Positions 48,001-60,320 of a stretch of 64,000 bases of DNA are shown here, one piece after another. The notes under the pieces are model-generated. The model saw only the letters and a program-made list of their open reading frames with translations, made no database searches and was not told the DNA's origin. Position numbers and translations under genes: made by a program. The DNA lies in assembly GCA_958295665.1 (NCBI GenBank), contig OY282558.1:116922838-116986837 (forward strand). The letters are read 5' to 3'. Origin of the DNA: Tipula vernalis. Lineage: Eukaryota; Arthropoda; Insecta; Diptera; Tipulidae. Numbering within the stretch: position 1 is the stretch's first letter; each line of letters opens with the position of its first letter.

Positions 48001-51000
48001 AGGTTTCGGGGCCTGTAATTGCTGTAACAGTTTTCATTTTGATTGCTCGATTATTTCTAAACATTTCTTAAAAAATTCAATTTTATTGAAAAATTTACTG
48101 TGCTATAGCCCACAATTTTTTGGGCGGCAGAAATCTAAAATGGTCCGATTACGATGGTTGATACCTCTATCAATAGGTTTCGGGACCTGTAATTGCTGTG
48201 ACAATTTTCATTTTGATTGCTCGATTATTTCTAAACATTTCTTAGCAAATTCAATTTTATTGAAAATCAACTGTGCTATAGCCCACAAGTTTTTGGGCGG
48301 CAGAAATCTAAAATGGTCCGATTACGATGGTTGATACCTCTATCAATAGGTTTCGGGACCTGTAATTGCTGTGACAATTTTCATTTTGATTGCTCGATTA
48401 TTTCTAAACATTTCTTAGAAAATTCAATTTTATTGACAATTAACTGTGCTATAGCCCACAAGTTTTTGGGCGGCAGAAATCTAAAATGGTCCGATTACGA
48501 TAGTTGATACCTCTATCAATAGGTTTCGAGGCCTGTAATTGCTGTGACAATTTTCATTTTGATTGCTCGATTATTTCTAAACATTTCTCAGAAAATTCAA
48601 TTTTATTGAAAATCAACTGTGCTATATAGCCCACAAGTTTTTGGGCGGCAGAAATCTAAAATGGTCCGATTACGATGGTTGATACCTCTATCAATAGGTT
48701 TCGGGGCCTGTAATTGCTGTGACAATTTTCATTTTGATTGCTCGATTATTTCTAAACATTTCTTAGAAAATTCAATTTTATTGAAAATCAACTGTGCTAT
48801 AGCCCACAAGTTTCTGGGCGGCAGAAATCTAAAATGGTCCGATTACGATGGTTGATACCTCTATCAATAGGTTTCGAGGCCTGTAATTGCTGTGACAATT
48901 TTCATTTTGATTGCTCGATTATTTCTAAACATTTCTTAGAAAATTCAATTTTATTGAAAATCAACTGTGCTATATCCCACAAGTTTTTGGGCGGCAGAAA
49001 TCTAAAATGGTCCGATTACGATAGTTGATACCTCTATCAATAGGTTTCGAGGCCTGTAATTGCTGTGACAATTTTCATTTTGATTGCTCGATTATTTCTA
49101 AACATTTCTCAGAAAATTCAATTTTATTGAAAATCAACTGTGCTATAGCCCACAAGTTTTTGGGCGGCAGAAATCTAAAATGGTCCGATTACGATGGTTG
49201 ATACCTCTATCAATAGGTTTCGAGGCCTGTAATTGCTGTGACAATTTTCATTTTGATTGCTCGATTATTTCTAGACATTTCTTAGAAAATTCAATTTTAT
49301 TGAAAATCAACTGTGCTATAGCCCACAAGTTTTTGGGCGGCAGAAATCTAAAATGGTCCGATTACGATGGTTGATACCTCTATCAATAGGTTGCGGGACT
49401 TGTAATTGCTGTGACAATTTTCATTTTGATTGCTCGATTATTTCTAAACATTTCTTAGAAAATTCAATTTTATTGAAAATCAACTGTGCTATAGTCCACC
49501 AGTTTTTGGGCAGCAGAAATCTAAAATGGTCCGATTACGATGGTTGATACCTCTATCAATAGGTTTCGGGGCCTGTAATTGCTGTAACAATTTTAATTTT
49601 GATTGTTCGATTATTTCTAAACATTTCTTAGAAAATTCAATTTTATTGAAAAAGTAACTGTGCTATAGCCCACAATTTTTTGGGCGGCAGAAATCTAAAA
49701 TGGTCCGATTACTATGGTAGGTACCTCTATCAATAGGTTTCGGGGCCTGTAATTGCTGTAACAGTTTTCATTTTGATTGCTCGATTATTTCTAAACATTT
49801 CTTAGAAAATTCAATTTTATTGAAAAATTAACTGTGCTATAGCCCACAATTTTTTGGGCGGCAGAAATCTAAAATGGTCCGATTACTATGGTAGGTACCT
49901 CTATCAATAGGTTTCGAGGCCTGTAATTGCTGTGACAATTTTCATTTTGATTGCTTGATTATTTCTAAACATTTCTTAGAAAATTCAATTTTATTGAAAA
50001 TCCACTGTGCTATAGCCCACAAGTTTTTGGGCGGCAAAAATCTAAAATGGTCCGATTACGATGATTGATACCTCTATCAATAGGTTTCGGGACCTGTAAT
50101 TGCTGTGACAATTTTCATTTTGATTGCTCGATTATTTCTAAACATTTCTTAGAAAATTCAATTTTATTGAAAATCAACTGTGCTATAGCCCACAAGTTTT
50201 TGGGCGGCAAAAATCTAAAATGGTCCGATTACGATGGTTGATACCTCTATCAATAGGTTTCGAGGCCTGTAATTGCTGTGACAATTTTCATTTTGATTGC
50301 TCGATTATTTCTAAACATTTCTTAGAAAATTCAATTTTATTGACAATTAATTGTGTTATAGCCCACAAGTTTTTGGGCGGCAAAAATCTAAAATGGTCCG
50401 ATTACGATGATTGATACCTCTATCAATAGGTTTCGGGACCTGTAATTGCTGTGACAATTTTTATTTTGATTGTTCGATTAGTTCTAAACATTTCTTAGAA
50501 AATTCAATTTGATTGAAAATCAACTGTGCTATAGCCCACAATTTTTGGGCGGCAGAAATCTAAAATGGTCCGATTACGATGGTTGATACCTCTATCAATA
50601 GGTTTCGAGGCCTGTAATTGCTGTGACAATTTTCATTTTGATTGCTCGATTATTTCTAAACATTGTTTAGAAAATTCAATTTTATTGACAATTAACTGTG
50701 CTATAGCCCACAAGTTTTTGGGCGGCAAAAATCTAAAATGGTCCGATTACGATGATTGATAACTCTATCAATAGGTTTCGGGACCTGTAATTGTTGTGAC
50801 AATTTTCATTTTGATTGCTCGATTATTTCTAAACATTTCTTAGAAAATTCAATTTTATTGAAAATCAACTGTGCTATAGCCCACAAGTTTTTGGGCGGCA
50901 GAAATCTAAAATGGTCCGATTACGATGGTTGATACCTCTATCAATAGGTTTCGAGGCCTGTAATTGCTGTGACAATTTTCATTTTGATTGCTCGATTATT

Positions 51001-51650
51001 TCTAGACATTTCTTAGAAAATTCAATTTTATTGAAAATCAACTGTGCTATAGCCCACAAGTTTTTGGGCGGCAGAAATCTAAAATGGTCCGATTACGATG
51101 GTTGATACCTCTATCAATAGGTTGCGGGACTTGTAATTGCTGTGACAATTTTCATTTTGATTGCTCGATTATTTCTAAACATTTCTTAGAAAATTCAATT
51201 TTATTGAAAATCAACTGTGCTATAGTCCACCAGTTTTTGGGCAGCAGAAATCTAAAATGGTCCGATTACGATGGTTGATACCTCTATCAATAGGTTTCGG
51301 GGCCTGTAATTGCTGTAACAATTTTAATTTTGATTGTTCGATTATTTCTAAACATTTCTTAGAAAATTCAATTTTATTGAAAAATTAACTGTGCTATAGC
51401 CCACAATTTTTTGGGCGGCAGAAATCTAAAATGGTCCGATTACTATGGTAGGTACCTCTATCAATAGGTTTCGGGGCCTGTAATTGCTGTAACAGTTTTC
51501 ATTTTGATTGCTCGATTATTTCTAAACATTTCTTAGAAAATTCAATTTTATTGAAAAATTAACTGTGCTATAGCCCACAATTTTTTGGGCGGCAGAAATC
51601 TAAAATGGTCCGATTACTATGGTAGGTACCTCTATCAATAGGTTTCGGGA
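45062..51650 (+). repeat. large higher-order repeat, four copies (about 1.7-2.2 kb)
   Basis: A fixed series of variant monomers recurs. A TTTCTAGACATTTC monomer starts at 45235, 47446, 49180 and 50911. A TTGCGGGAC monomer ending in GTCCACCAG...GGGCAGC then starts at 45408, 47619, 49353 and 51084. Monomers with GATTACTATGGTAGGTACC follow. Copy spacings are 2211, 1734 and 1731 bp, that is about ten monomers, with one longer copy. Confidence 0.85.
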
Positions 51651-54600
51651 CCTGTAATTGCTGTGACAATTTTCATTTTGATTGCTCGATTATTTCTAAA
51701 CATTTCTTAGCAAATTCAATTTTATTGAAAATCAACTGTGCTATAGCCCACAAGTTTTTGGGCGGCAGAAATCTAAAATGGTCCGAATACGATGGTTGAT
51801 ACCTCTATCAATAGGTTTCGGGACCTGTAATTGCTGTGACAATTTTCATTTTGATTGCTCGATTATTTCTAAACATTTCTTAGAAAATTCAATTTTATTG
51901 AAAATCAACTATGCTATAGCCCACAAGTTTTTGGGCGGCAGAAATCTAAAATGGTCCGATTACGATGGTTGATACCTCTATCAATAGGTTTCGGGACCTG
52001 TAATTGCTGTGACAATTTTCATTTTGATTGCTCGATTATTTCTAAACATTTCTTAGAAAATTCAATTTTATTGACAATTAACTGTGCTATAGCCCACAAG
52101 TTTTTGGGCGGCAGAAATCTAAAATGGTCCGATTACGATAGTTGATACCTCTATCAATAGGTTTCGAGGCCTGTAATTGCTGTGACAATTTTCATTTTGA
52201 TTGCTCGATTATTTCTAAACATTTCTCAGAAAATTCAATTTTATTGAAAATCAACTGTGCTATATAGCCCACAAGTTTTTGGGCGGCAGAAATCTAAAAT
52301 GGTCCGATTACGATGGTTGATACCTCTATCAATAGGTTTCGAGGCCTGTAATTGCTGTGACAATTTTCATTTTGATTGCTCGATTATTTCTAAACATTTC
52401 TTAGAAAATTCAATTTTATTGAAAATCAACTGTGCTATAGCCCACAAGTTTTTGGGCGGCAGAAATCTAAAATGGTCCGATTACGATGGTTGATACATCT
52501 ATCAATAGGTTTCGAGGCCTGTAATTGCTGTGACAATTTTCATTTTGATTGCTCGATTATTTCTAAACATTTCTTAGAAAATTCAATTTTATTGAAAATC
52601 AACTGTGCTATATCCCACAAGTTTTTGGGCGGCAGAAATCTAAAATGGTCCGATTACGATAGTTGATACCTCTATCAATAGGTTTCGAGGCCTGTAATTG
52701 CTGTGACAATTTTCATTTTGATTGCTCGATTATTTCTAAACATTTCTCAGAAAATTCAATTTTATTGAAAATCAACTGTGCTATAGCCCACAAGTTTTTG
52801 GGCGGCAGAAATCTAAAATGGTCCGATTACGATGGTTGATACCTCTATCAATAGGTTTCGAGGCCTGTAATTGCTGTGACAATTTTCATTTTGATTGCTC
52901 GATTATTTCTAAACATTTCTTAGAAAATTCAATTTTATTGAAAATCAACTGTGCTATAGCCCACAAGTTTTTGGGCGGCAGAAATCTAAAATGGTCCGAT
53001 TACGATGGTTGATACCTCTATCAATAGGTTTCGAGGCCTGTAATTGCTGTGACAATTTTCATTTTGATTGCTCGATTATTTCTAAACATTTGTTAGAAAA
53101 TTCAATTTTATTGAAAATCAACTGTGCTATATATAGCCCACAAGTTTTTGGGCGGCAGAAATCTAAAATGGTCCGATTACGATAGTTGATACCTCTATCA
53201 ATAGGTTTCGAGGCCTGTAATTGCTGTGACAATTTTCATTTTGATTGCTCGATTATTTCTAAACATTTCTCAGATAATTCAATTTTATTGAAAATCAACT
53301 GTGCTATAGCCCACAAGTTTTTGGGCGGCAGAAATCTAAAATGATCCGATTACGATGGTTGATACCTCTATCAATAGGTTTCGAGGCCTGTAATTGCTGT
53401 GACAATTTTCATTTTGATTGCTCGATTATTTCTAAACATTTCTTAGAAAATTCAATTTTATTGAAAATCAACTGTGCTATAGCCCACAAGTTTTTGGGCG
53501 GCAGAAATCTAAAATGGTCCGATTACGATGGTTGATACCTCTATCAATAGGTTTCGAGGCCTGTAATTGCTGTGACAATTTTCATTTTGATTGCTCGATT
53601 ATTTCTAAACATTTCTCAGAATATTCAATTTTATTGAAAATCAACTGTGCTATAGCCCACAAGTTTTTGGGCGGCAGAAATCTAAAATGGTCCGATTACG
53701 ATGGTTGATACCTCTATGAATAGGTTTCGAGGCCTGTAATTGCTGTGACAATTTGAATTTTGATTGTTCGATTATTTCTAAACATTTCTTAGAAAATTCA
53801 ATTTTATTGAAAATCAACTGTGCTATAGCCCACAAGTTTTTGGGCGGCAGAAATCTAAAATGGTCCGATTACGATGGTTGATACCTCTATCAATAGGTTT
53901 CGAGGCCTGTAATTGCTGTGACAATTTTCATTTTGATTGCTCGATTATTTCTAAACATTTCTTAGAAAATTCAATTTTATTGAAAATCAACTGTGCTATA
54001 GCCCACAAGTTTTTGGACGGCAGAAATCTAAAATGGTCCGATTACGATAGTTGATACCTCTATCAATAGGTTTCGAGTCCTGTAATTGCTGTGACAATTT
54101 TCATTTTGATTGCTCGATTATTTCTAAACATTTCTCAGAAAATTCAATTTTATTGAAAATCAACTGTGCTATAGCCCACAAGTTTTTGGGCGGCAGAAAT
54201 CTAAAATGGTCCGATTACGATAGTTGATACCTCTATCAATAGGTTTCGAGGCCTGTAATTGCTGTGACAATTTTCATTTTGATTGCTCGATTATTTCTAA
54301 ACATTTCTCAGAAAATTCAATTTTATTGAAAATCAACTGTGCTATAGCCCACAAGTTTTTGGGCGGCAGAAATCTAAAATGGTCCGATTACGATGGTTGA
54401 TACCTCTATCAATAGGTTTCGAGGCCTGTAATTGCGATGACAATTTTCATTTTGATTGCTCGATTATTTCTAAACATTTCTTAGAAAATTCAATTTTATT
54501 GAAAATCAACTGTGCTATAGCCCACAAGTTTTTGGGCGGCAGAAATCTAAAATGGTCCGATTACGATGGTTGATACCTCTATCAATAGGTTTCGAGGCCT

Positions 54601-57600
54601 GTAATTGCTGTGACAATTTTCATTTTGATTGCTCGATTATTTCTAAACATTTCTTAGAAAATTCAATTTTATTGAAAATCAACTGTGCTATAGCCCACAA
54701 GTTTTTGGGCGGCAGAAATCTAAAATGGTCCGATTACGATGGTTGATACCTCTATCAATAGGTTTCGGGACCAGTAATTGCTGTGACAATTTTCATTTTG
54801 ATTGCTCGATTATTTCTAAACATTTCTTAGGAAATTCAATTTGATTGAAAATCAACTATGATATAGCCCACAAGTTTTTGGGCGGCAGAAATCTAAAATG
54901 GTCCGATTACGATGGTTGATACCTCTATCAATAGGTTTCGGGACCTGTAATTGCTGTGACAATTTTCATTTTGATTGCTCGATTATTTCTAAACATTTCT
55001 AAGAAAATTCAATTTTATTGACAATTAACTGTGCTATAGCCCACAAGTTTTTGGGCGGCAGAAATCTAAAATGGTCCGATTACGATAGTTGATACCTCTA
55101 TCAATAGGTTTCGAGGCCTGTAATTGCTGTGACAATTTTCATTTTGATTGCTCGATTATTTCTAAACATTTCTTAGAAAATTCAATTTTATTGAAAATCA
55201 ACTGTGCTATAGCCCACAAGTTTTTGGGCGGCAGAAATCTAAAATGGTCCGATTACGATGGTTGATACCTCTATCAATAGGTTTCGAGGCCTGTAATTGC
55301 TGTGACAATTTTCATTTTGATTGCTCGATTATTTCTAAACATTTCTTAGAAAATTCAATTTTATTGAAAATCAACTGTGCTATAGCCCACAAGTTTTTGG
55401 GCGGCAGAAATCTAAAATGGTCCGATTACGATGGTTGATACCTCTATCAATAGGTTTCGGGACCTGTAATTGCTGTGACAATTTTCATTTTGATTGCTCG
55501 ATTATTTCTAAACATTTCTTAGAAAATTCAATTTTAAGGCAGAAATCTAAAATGGTCCGATTACGATGGTTGATACCTCTATCAATAGGTTTCGGGACCT
55601 GTAATTGCTGTGACAATTTTCATTTTGATTGCTCGATTATTTCTAAACATTTCTTAGAAAATTCAATTTTATTGAAAATCAACTGTGCTATAGGCCACAA
55701 GTTTTTGGGCGGCAGAAATCTAAAATGGTCCGATTACGATGGTTGATACCTCTATCAATAGGTTTCGAGGCCTGTAATTGCTGTGACAATTTTCAGTTTG
55801 ATTGCTCGATTATTTCTAAACATTTCTTAGAAAATTCAATTTTATTGAAAATCAACTGTGATATAGCTCACAAGTTTTTGGGCGGCAGAAATCTAAAATG
55901 GTCCGATTACGATGGTTGATACCTCTATCAATAGGTTTCGGGACCAGTAATTGCTGTGACAATTTTCATTTTGATTGCTCGATTATTTCTAAACATTTCT
56001 TAGAAAATTCAATTTTATTGAAAATCAACTATGCTATAGCCCACAAGTTTTTGGGCGGCAGAAATCTAAAATGGTCCGATTACGATGGTTGATACCTCTA
56101 TCAATAGGTTTCGGGACCTGTAATTGCTGTGACAATTTTCATTTTGATTGCTCGATTATTTCTAAACATTTCTTAGAAAATTCAATTTCATTGACAATTA
56201 ACTGTGCTATAGCCCACAAGTTTTTGGGCGGCAGAAATCTAAAATGGTCCGATTACGATAGTTGATACCTCTATCAATAGGTTTCGAGGCCTGTAATTGC
56301 TGTGACAATTTTCATTTTGTATGCTCGATTATTTCTAAACATTTCTCAGAAAATTCAATTTTATTGAAAATCAACTGTGATATAGCCCACAAGTTTTTGG
56401 GCGGCAGAAATCTAAAATGGTCCGATTACGATGGTTGATACCTCTATCAATAGGTTTCGGGACCAGTAATTGCTGTGACAATTTTCATTTTGATTGCTCG
56501 ATTATTTCTAAACATTTCTTAGAAAATTCAATTTTATTGAAAAATTAACTGTGCTATAGCCCACAAGTTTTTGGGCGGCAGAAATCTAAAATGGTCCGAT
56601 TACGATGGTTGGTACCTCTATCAATAGGTTTCGAGGCCTGTAATTGCTGTGACAATTTTCATTTTGATTGCTCGATTATTTCTAAACATTTCTTAGAAAA
56701 TTCAATTTTATTGAAAATCAACTGTGCTATAGCCCACAAGTTTTTGGGCGGCAGAAATCTAAAATGGTCCGATTACGATGGTTGATACCTCTATCAATAT
56801 GTTGCGGGACTTGTAATTGCTGTGACAATTTTCATTTTGATTGCTCGATTATTTCTAAACATTTCTTAGAAAATTCAATTTTATTGAAAATCAACTGTGC
56901 TATAGCCCACAAGTTTTTGGGCGGCAGAAATCTAAAATGGTCCGATTACGATGGTTGATACCTCTATCAATAGGTTTCGAGGCCTGTAATTGCTGTGACA
57001 ATTTTCATTTTGTTTGCTCGATTATTTCTAAACATTTCTTAGAAAATTCAATTTTATTGAAAATCAACTGTGCTATAGCCCACAAGTTTTTGGGCGGCAG
57101 AAATCTAAAATGGTCCGATTACGATGGTTGATACCTCTATCAATAGGTTTCGAGACCTGTAATTGCTGTGACAATTTTCATTTTGATTGCTCGATTATTT
57201 CTAAACATTTCTTAGAAAATTCAATTTCAAGGCAGAAATCTAAAATGGTCCGATTACGATGGTTGATACCTCTATCAATAGGTTTCGGGACCTGTAATTG
57301 CTGTGACAATTTTCATTTTGATTGCTCGATTATTTCTAAACATTTCTTAGCAAATTCAATTTTATTGAAAATCAACTGTGCTATAGCCCACAAGTTTTTG
57401 TGCGGCAGAAATCTAAAATGGTCCGATTACGATGGTTGATACCTCTATCAATAGGTTTCGGGACCTGTAATTGCTGTGACAATTTTTATTTTGATTGCTC
57501 GATTATTTCTAAACATTTCTTAGAAAATTCAATTTTATTGAAAATCAACTGTGCTATAGCCCACAAGTTTTTGGGCGGCAGAAATCTAAAATGGTCCGAT

Positions 57601-60320
57601 TACGATGGTTGATACCTCTATCAATAGGTTTCGAGGCCTGTAATTGCTGTGACAATTTTCATTTTGATTGCTCGATTATTTCTAAACATTTCTTAGAAAA
57701 TTCAATTTTATTGAAAATCAACTGTGCTATAGCCCACAAGTTTTTGGGCGGCAGAAATCTAAAATGGTCCGATTACGATAGTTGATACCTCTATGAATAG
57801 GTTTCGAGACCTGTAATTGCTGTGACAATTTTCATTTTGATTGCTCGATTATTTCTAAACATTTCTTAGAAAATTCAATTTCAGGGCAGAAATCTAAAAT
57901 GGTCCGATTACGATGGTTGATACCTCTATCAATAGGTTTCGGGACCTGTAATTGCTGTGACAATTTTCATTTTGATTGCTCGATTATTTCTAAACATTTC
58001 TTAGCAAATTCAATTTTATTGAAAATCAACTGTGCTATAGCCCACAAGTTTTTGTGCGGCAGAAATCTAAAATGGTCCGATTACGATGGTTGATACCTCT
58101 ATCAATAGGTTTCGGGACCTGTAATTGCTGTGACAATTTTTATTTTGATTGCTCGATTATTTCTAAACATTTCTTAGAAAATTCAATATTATTGAAAATC
58201 AACTGTGCTATAGCCCACAAGTTTTTGGGCGGCAGAAATCTAGAATGGTCCGATTACGATGGTTGATACCTCTATCAATAGGTTTCGAGGCCTGTAATTG
58301 CTGTGACAATTTTCATTTTGATTGCTCGATTATTTCTAGACATTTCTTAGAAAATTCAATTTTATTGAAAATCAACTGTGCTATAGCCCACAAGTTTTTG
58401 GGCGGCAGAAATCTAAAATGGTCCGATTACGATGGTTGATACCTCTATCAATAGGTTGCGGGACTTGTAATTGCTGTGACAATTTTCATTTTGATTGCTT
58501 GATTATTTCTAAACATTTCTAAGAAAATTCAATTTTATTGACAATTAACTGTGCTATAGCCCACAAGTTTTTGGGCGGCAGAAATCTAAAATGGTCCGAT
58601 TACGATGGTTGATACCTCTATCAATAGGTTTCGGGGCCTGTAATTGCTGTGACAATTTTTATTTTGATTGCTCGATTATTTCTAAACATTTCTTAGAAAA
58701 TTCAATTTTATTGAAAATCAACTGTTGTATAGCCCACAAGTTTTTGGGCGGCAAAAATCTAAAATGGTCCGATTATGATGGTTGATACCTCTATCAATAG
58801 GTTTCGAGGCCTGTAATTGCTGTGACAATTTTCATTTTGATTGCTCGATTATTTCTAAACATTTCTTAGAAAATTCAATTTTATTGAAAATCAACTGTGC
58901 TATAGCCCACAAGTTTTTGGGCGGCAGAAATCTAAAATGGTCCGATTACGATGGTTGATACCTCTATCAATAGGTTTCGGGACCTGTAATTGCTGTGACA
59001 ATTTTCATTTTGATTGCTCGATTATTTCTAAACATTTCTTAGAAAATTCAATTTTATTGAAAATCAACTGTGATATAGCCCACAAGTTTTTGGGCGGCAG
59101 AAATCTAAAATGGTCCGATTACGATGGTTGATACCTCTATCAATAGGTTTCGAGGCCTGTAATTGCTGTGACAATTTTCATTTTGATTGCTCGATTATTT
59201 CTAAACATTTCTTAGAAAATTCAATTTTATTGAAAATCAACTGTGGTATAGCCCACAAATTTTTGGGCGGCAGAAATCTAAAATAGTCCGATTACGATGG
59301 TTGATACCTCTATCAATAAGTTTCGAGGGCTGTAATTGCTGTGACAATTTTCATTTTGATTGCTCGATTATTTCTAAACATTTCTCAGGAAATTCAATTT
59401 TATTGAAAATCAACTGTTGTATAGCCCACAAGTTTTTGGGCGGCAAAAATCTAAAATGGTCCGATTACGATGGTTGATACCTCTATCAATAGGTTTCGAG
59501 GCCTGTAATTGCTGTGACAATTTTCATTTTGATTGCTCGATTATTTCTAAACATTTCTTAGAAAATTCAATTTTATTGAAAATCAACTGTGCTATAGCCC
59601 ACAAGTTTTTGGGCGGCAGAAATCTAAAATGGTCCGATTACGATGGTTGATACCTCTATCAATAGGTTTCGAGGCCTGTAATTGCTGTGACAATTTTTAT
59701 TTTGATTGCTCGATTATTTCTAAACATTTCTTAGAAAATTCAATTTTATTGAAAATCAACTGTGCTATAGCCCACAAATTTTTGGGCGGCAGAAATCTAA
59801 AATGGTCCGATTACGATGGTTGATACATCTATCAATAGGTTTCGGGACCAGTAATTGCTGTGACAATTTTCATTTTGATTGCACGATTATTTCTAAACAT
59901 TTCTAAGAAAATTCAATTTTATTGAAAATCAACTATGCTATAGCCCACAAGTTTTTGGGCGGCAGAAATCTAAAATGGTCCGATTACGATGGTTGATACC
60001 TCTATCAATAGGTTTCGGGACCTGTAATTGCTGTGACAATTTTCAATTTGATTGCTCGATTATTTCTAAACATTTCTTAGAAAATTCAATTTTATTGACA
60101 ATTAACTGTGCTATAGCCCACAAGTTTTTGGGCGGCAGAAATCTGAAATGGTCCGATTACGATAGTTGATACCTCTATCAATAGGTTTCGGAACCTGTAA
60201 TTGCTGTGACAATTTTCATTTTGATTGCTCGATTATTTCTAAACATTTCTCAGAAAATTCAATTTTATTGAAAATCAACTGTGGTATAGCCCACAAGTTT
60301 TTGGGCGGCAGAAATCTAAA

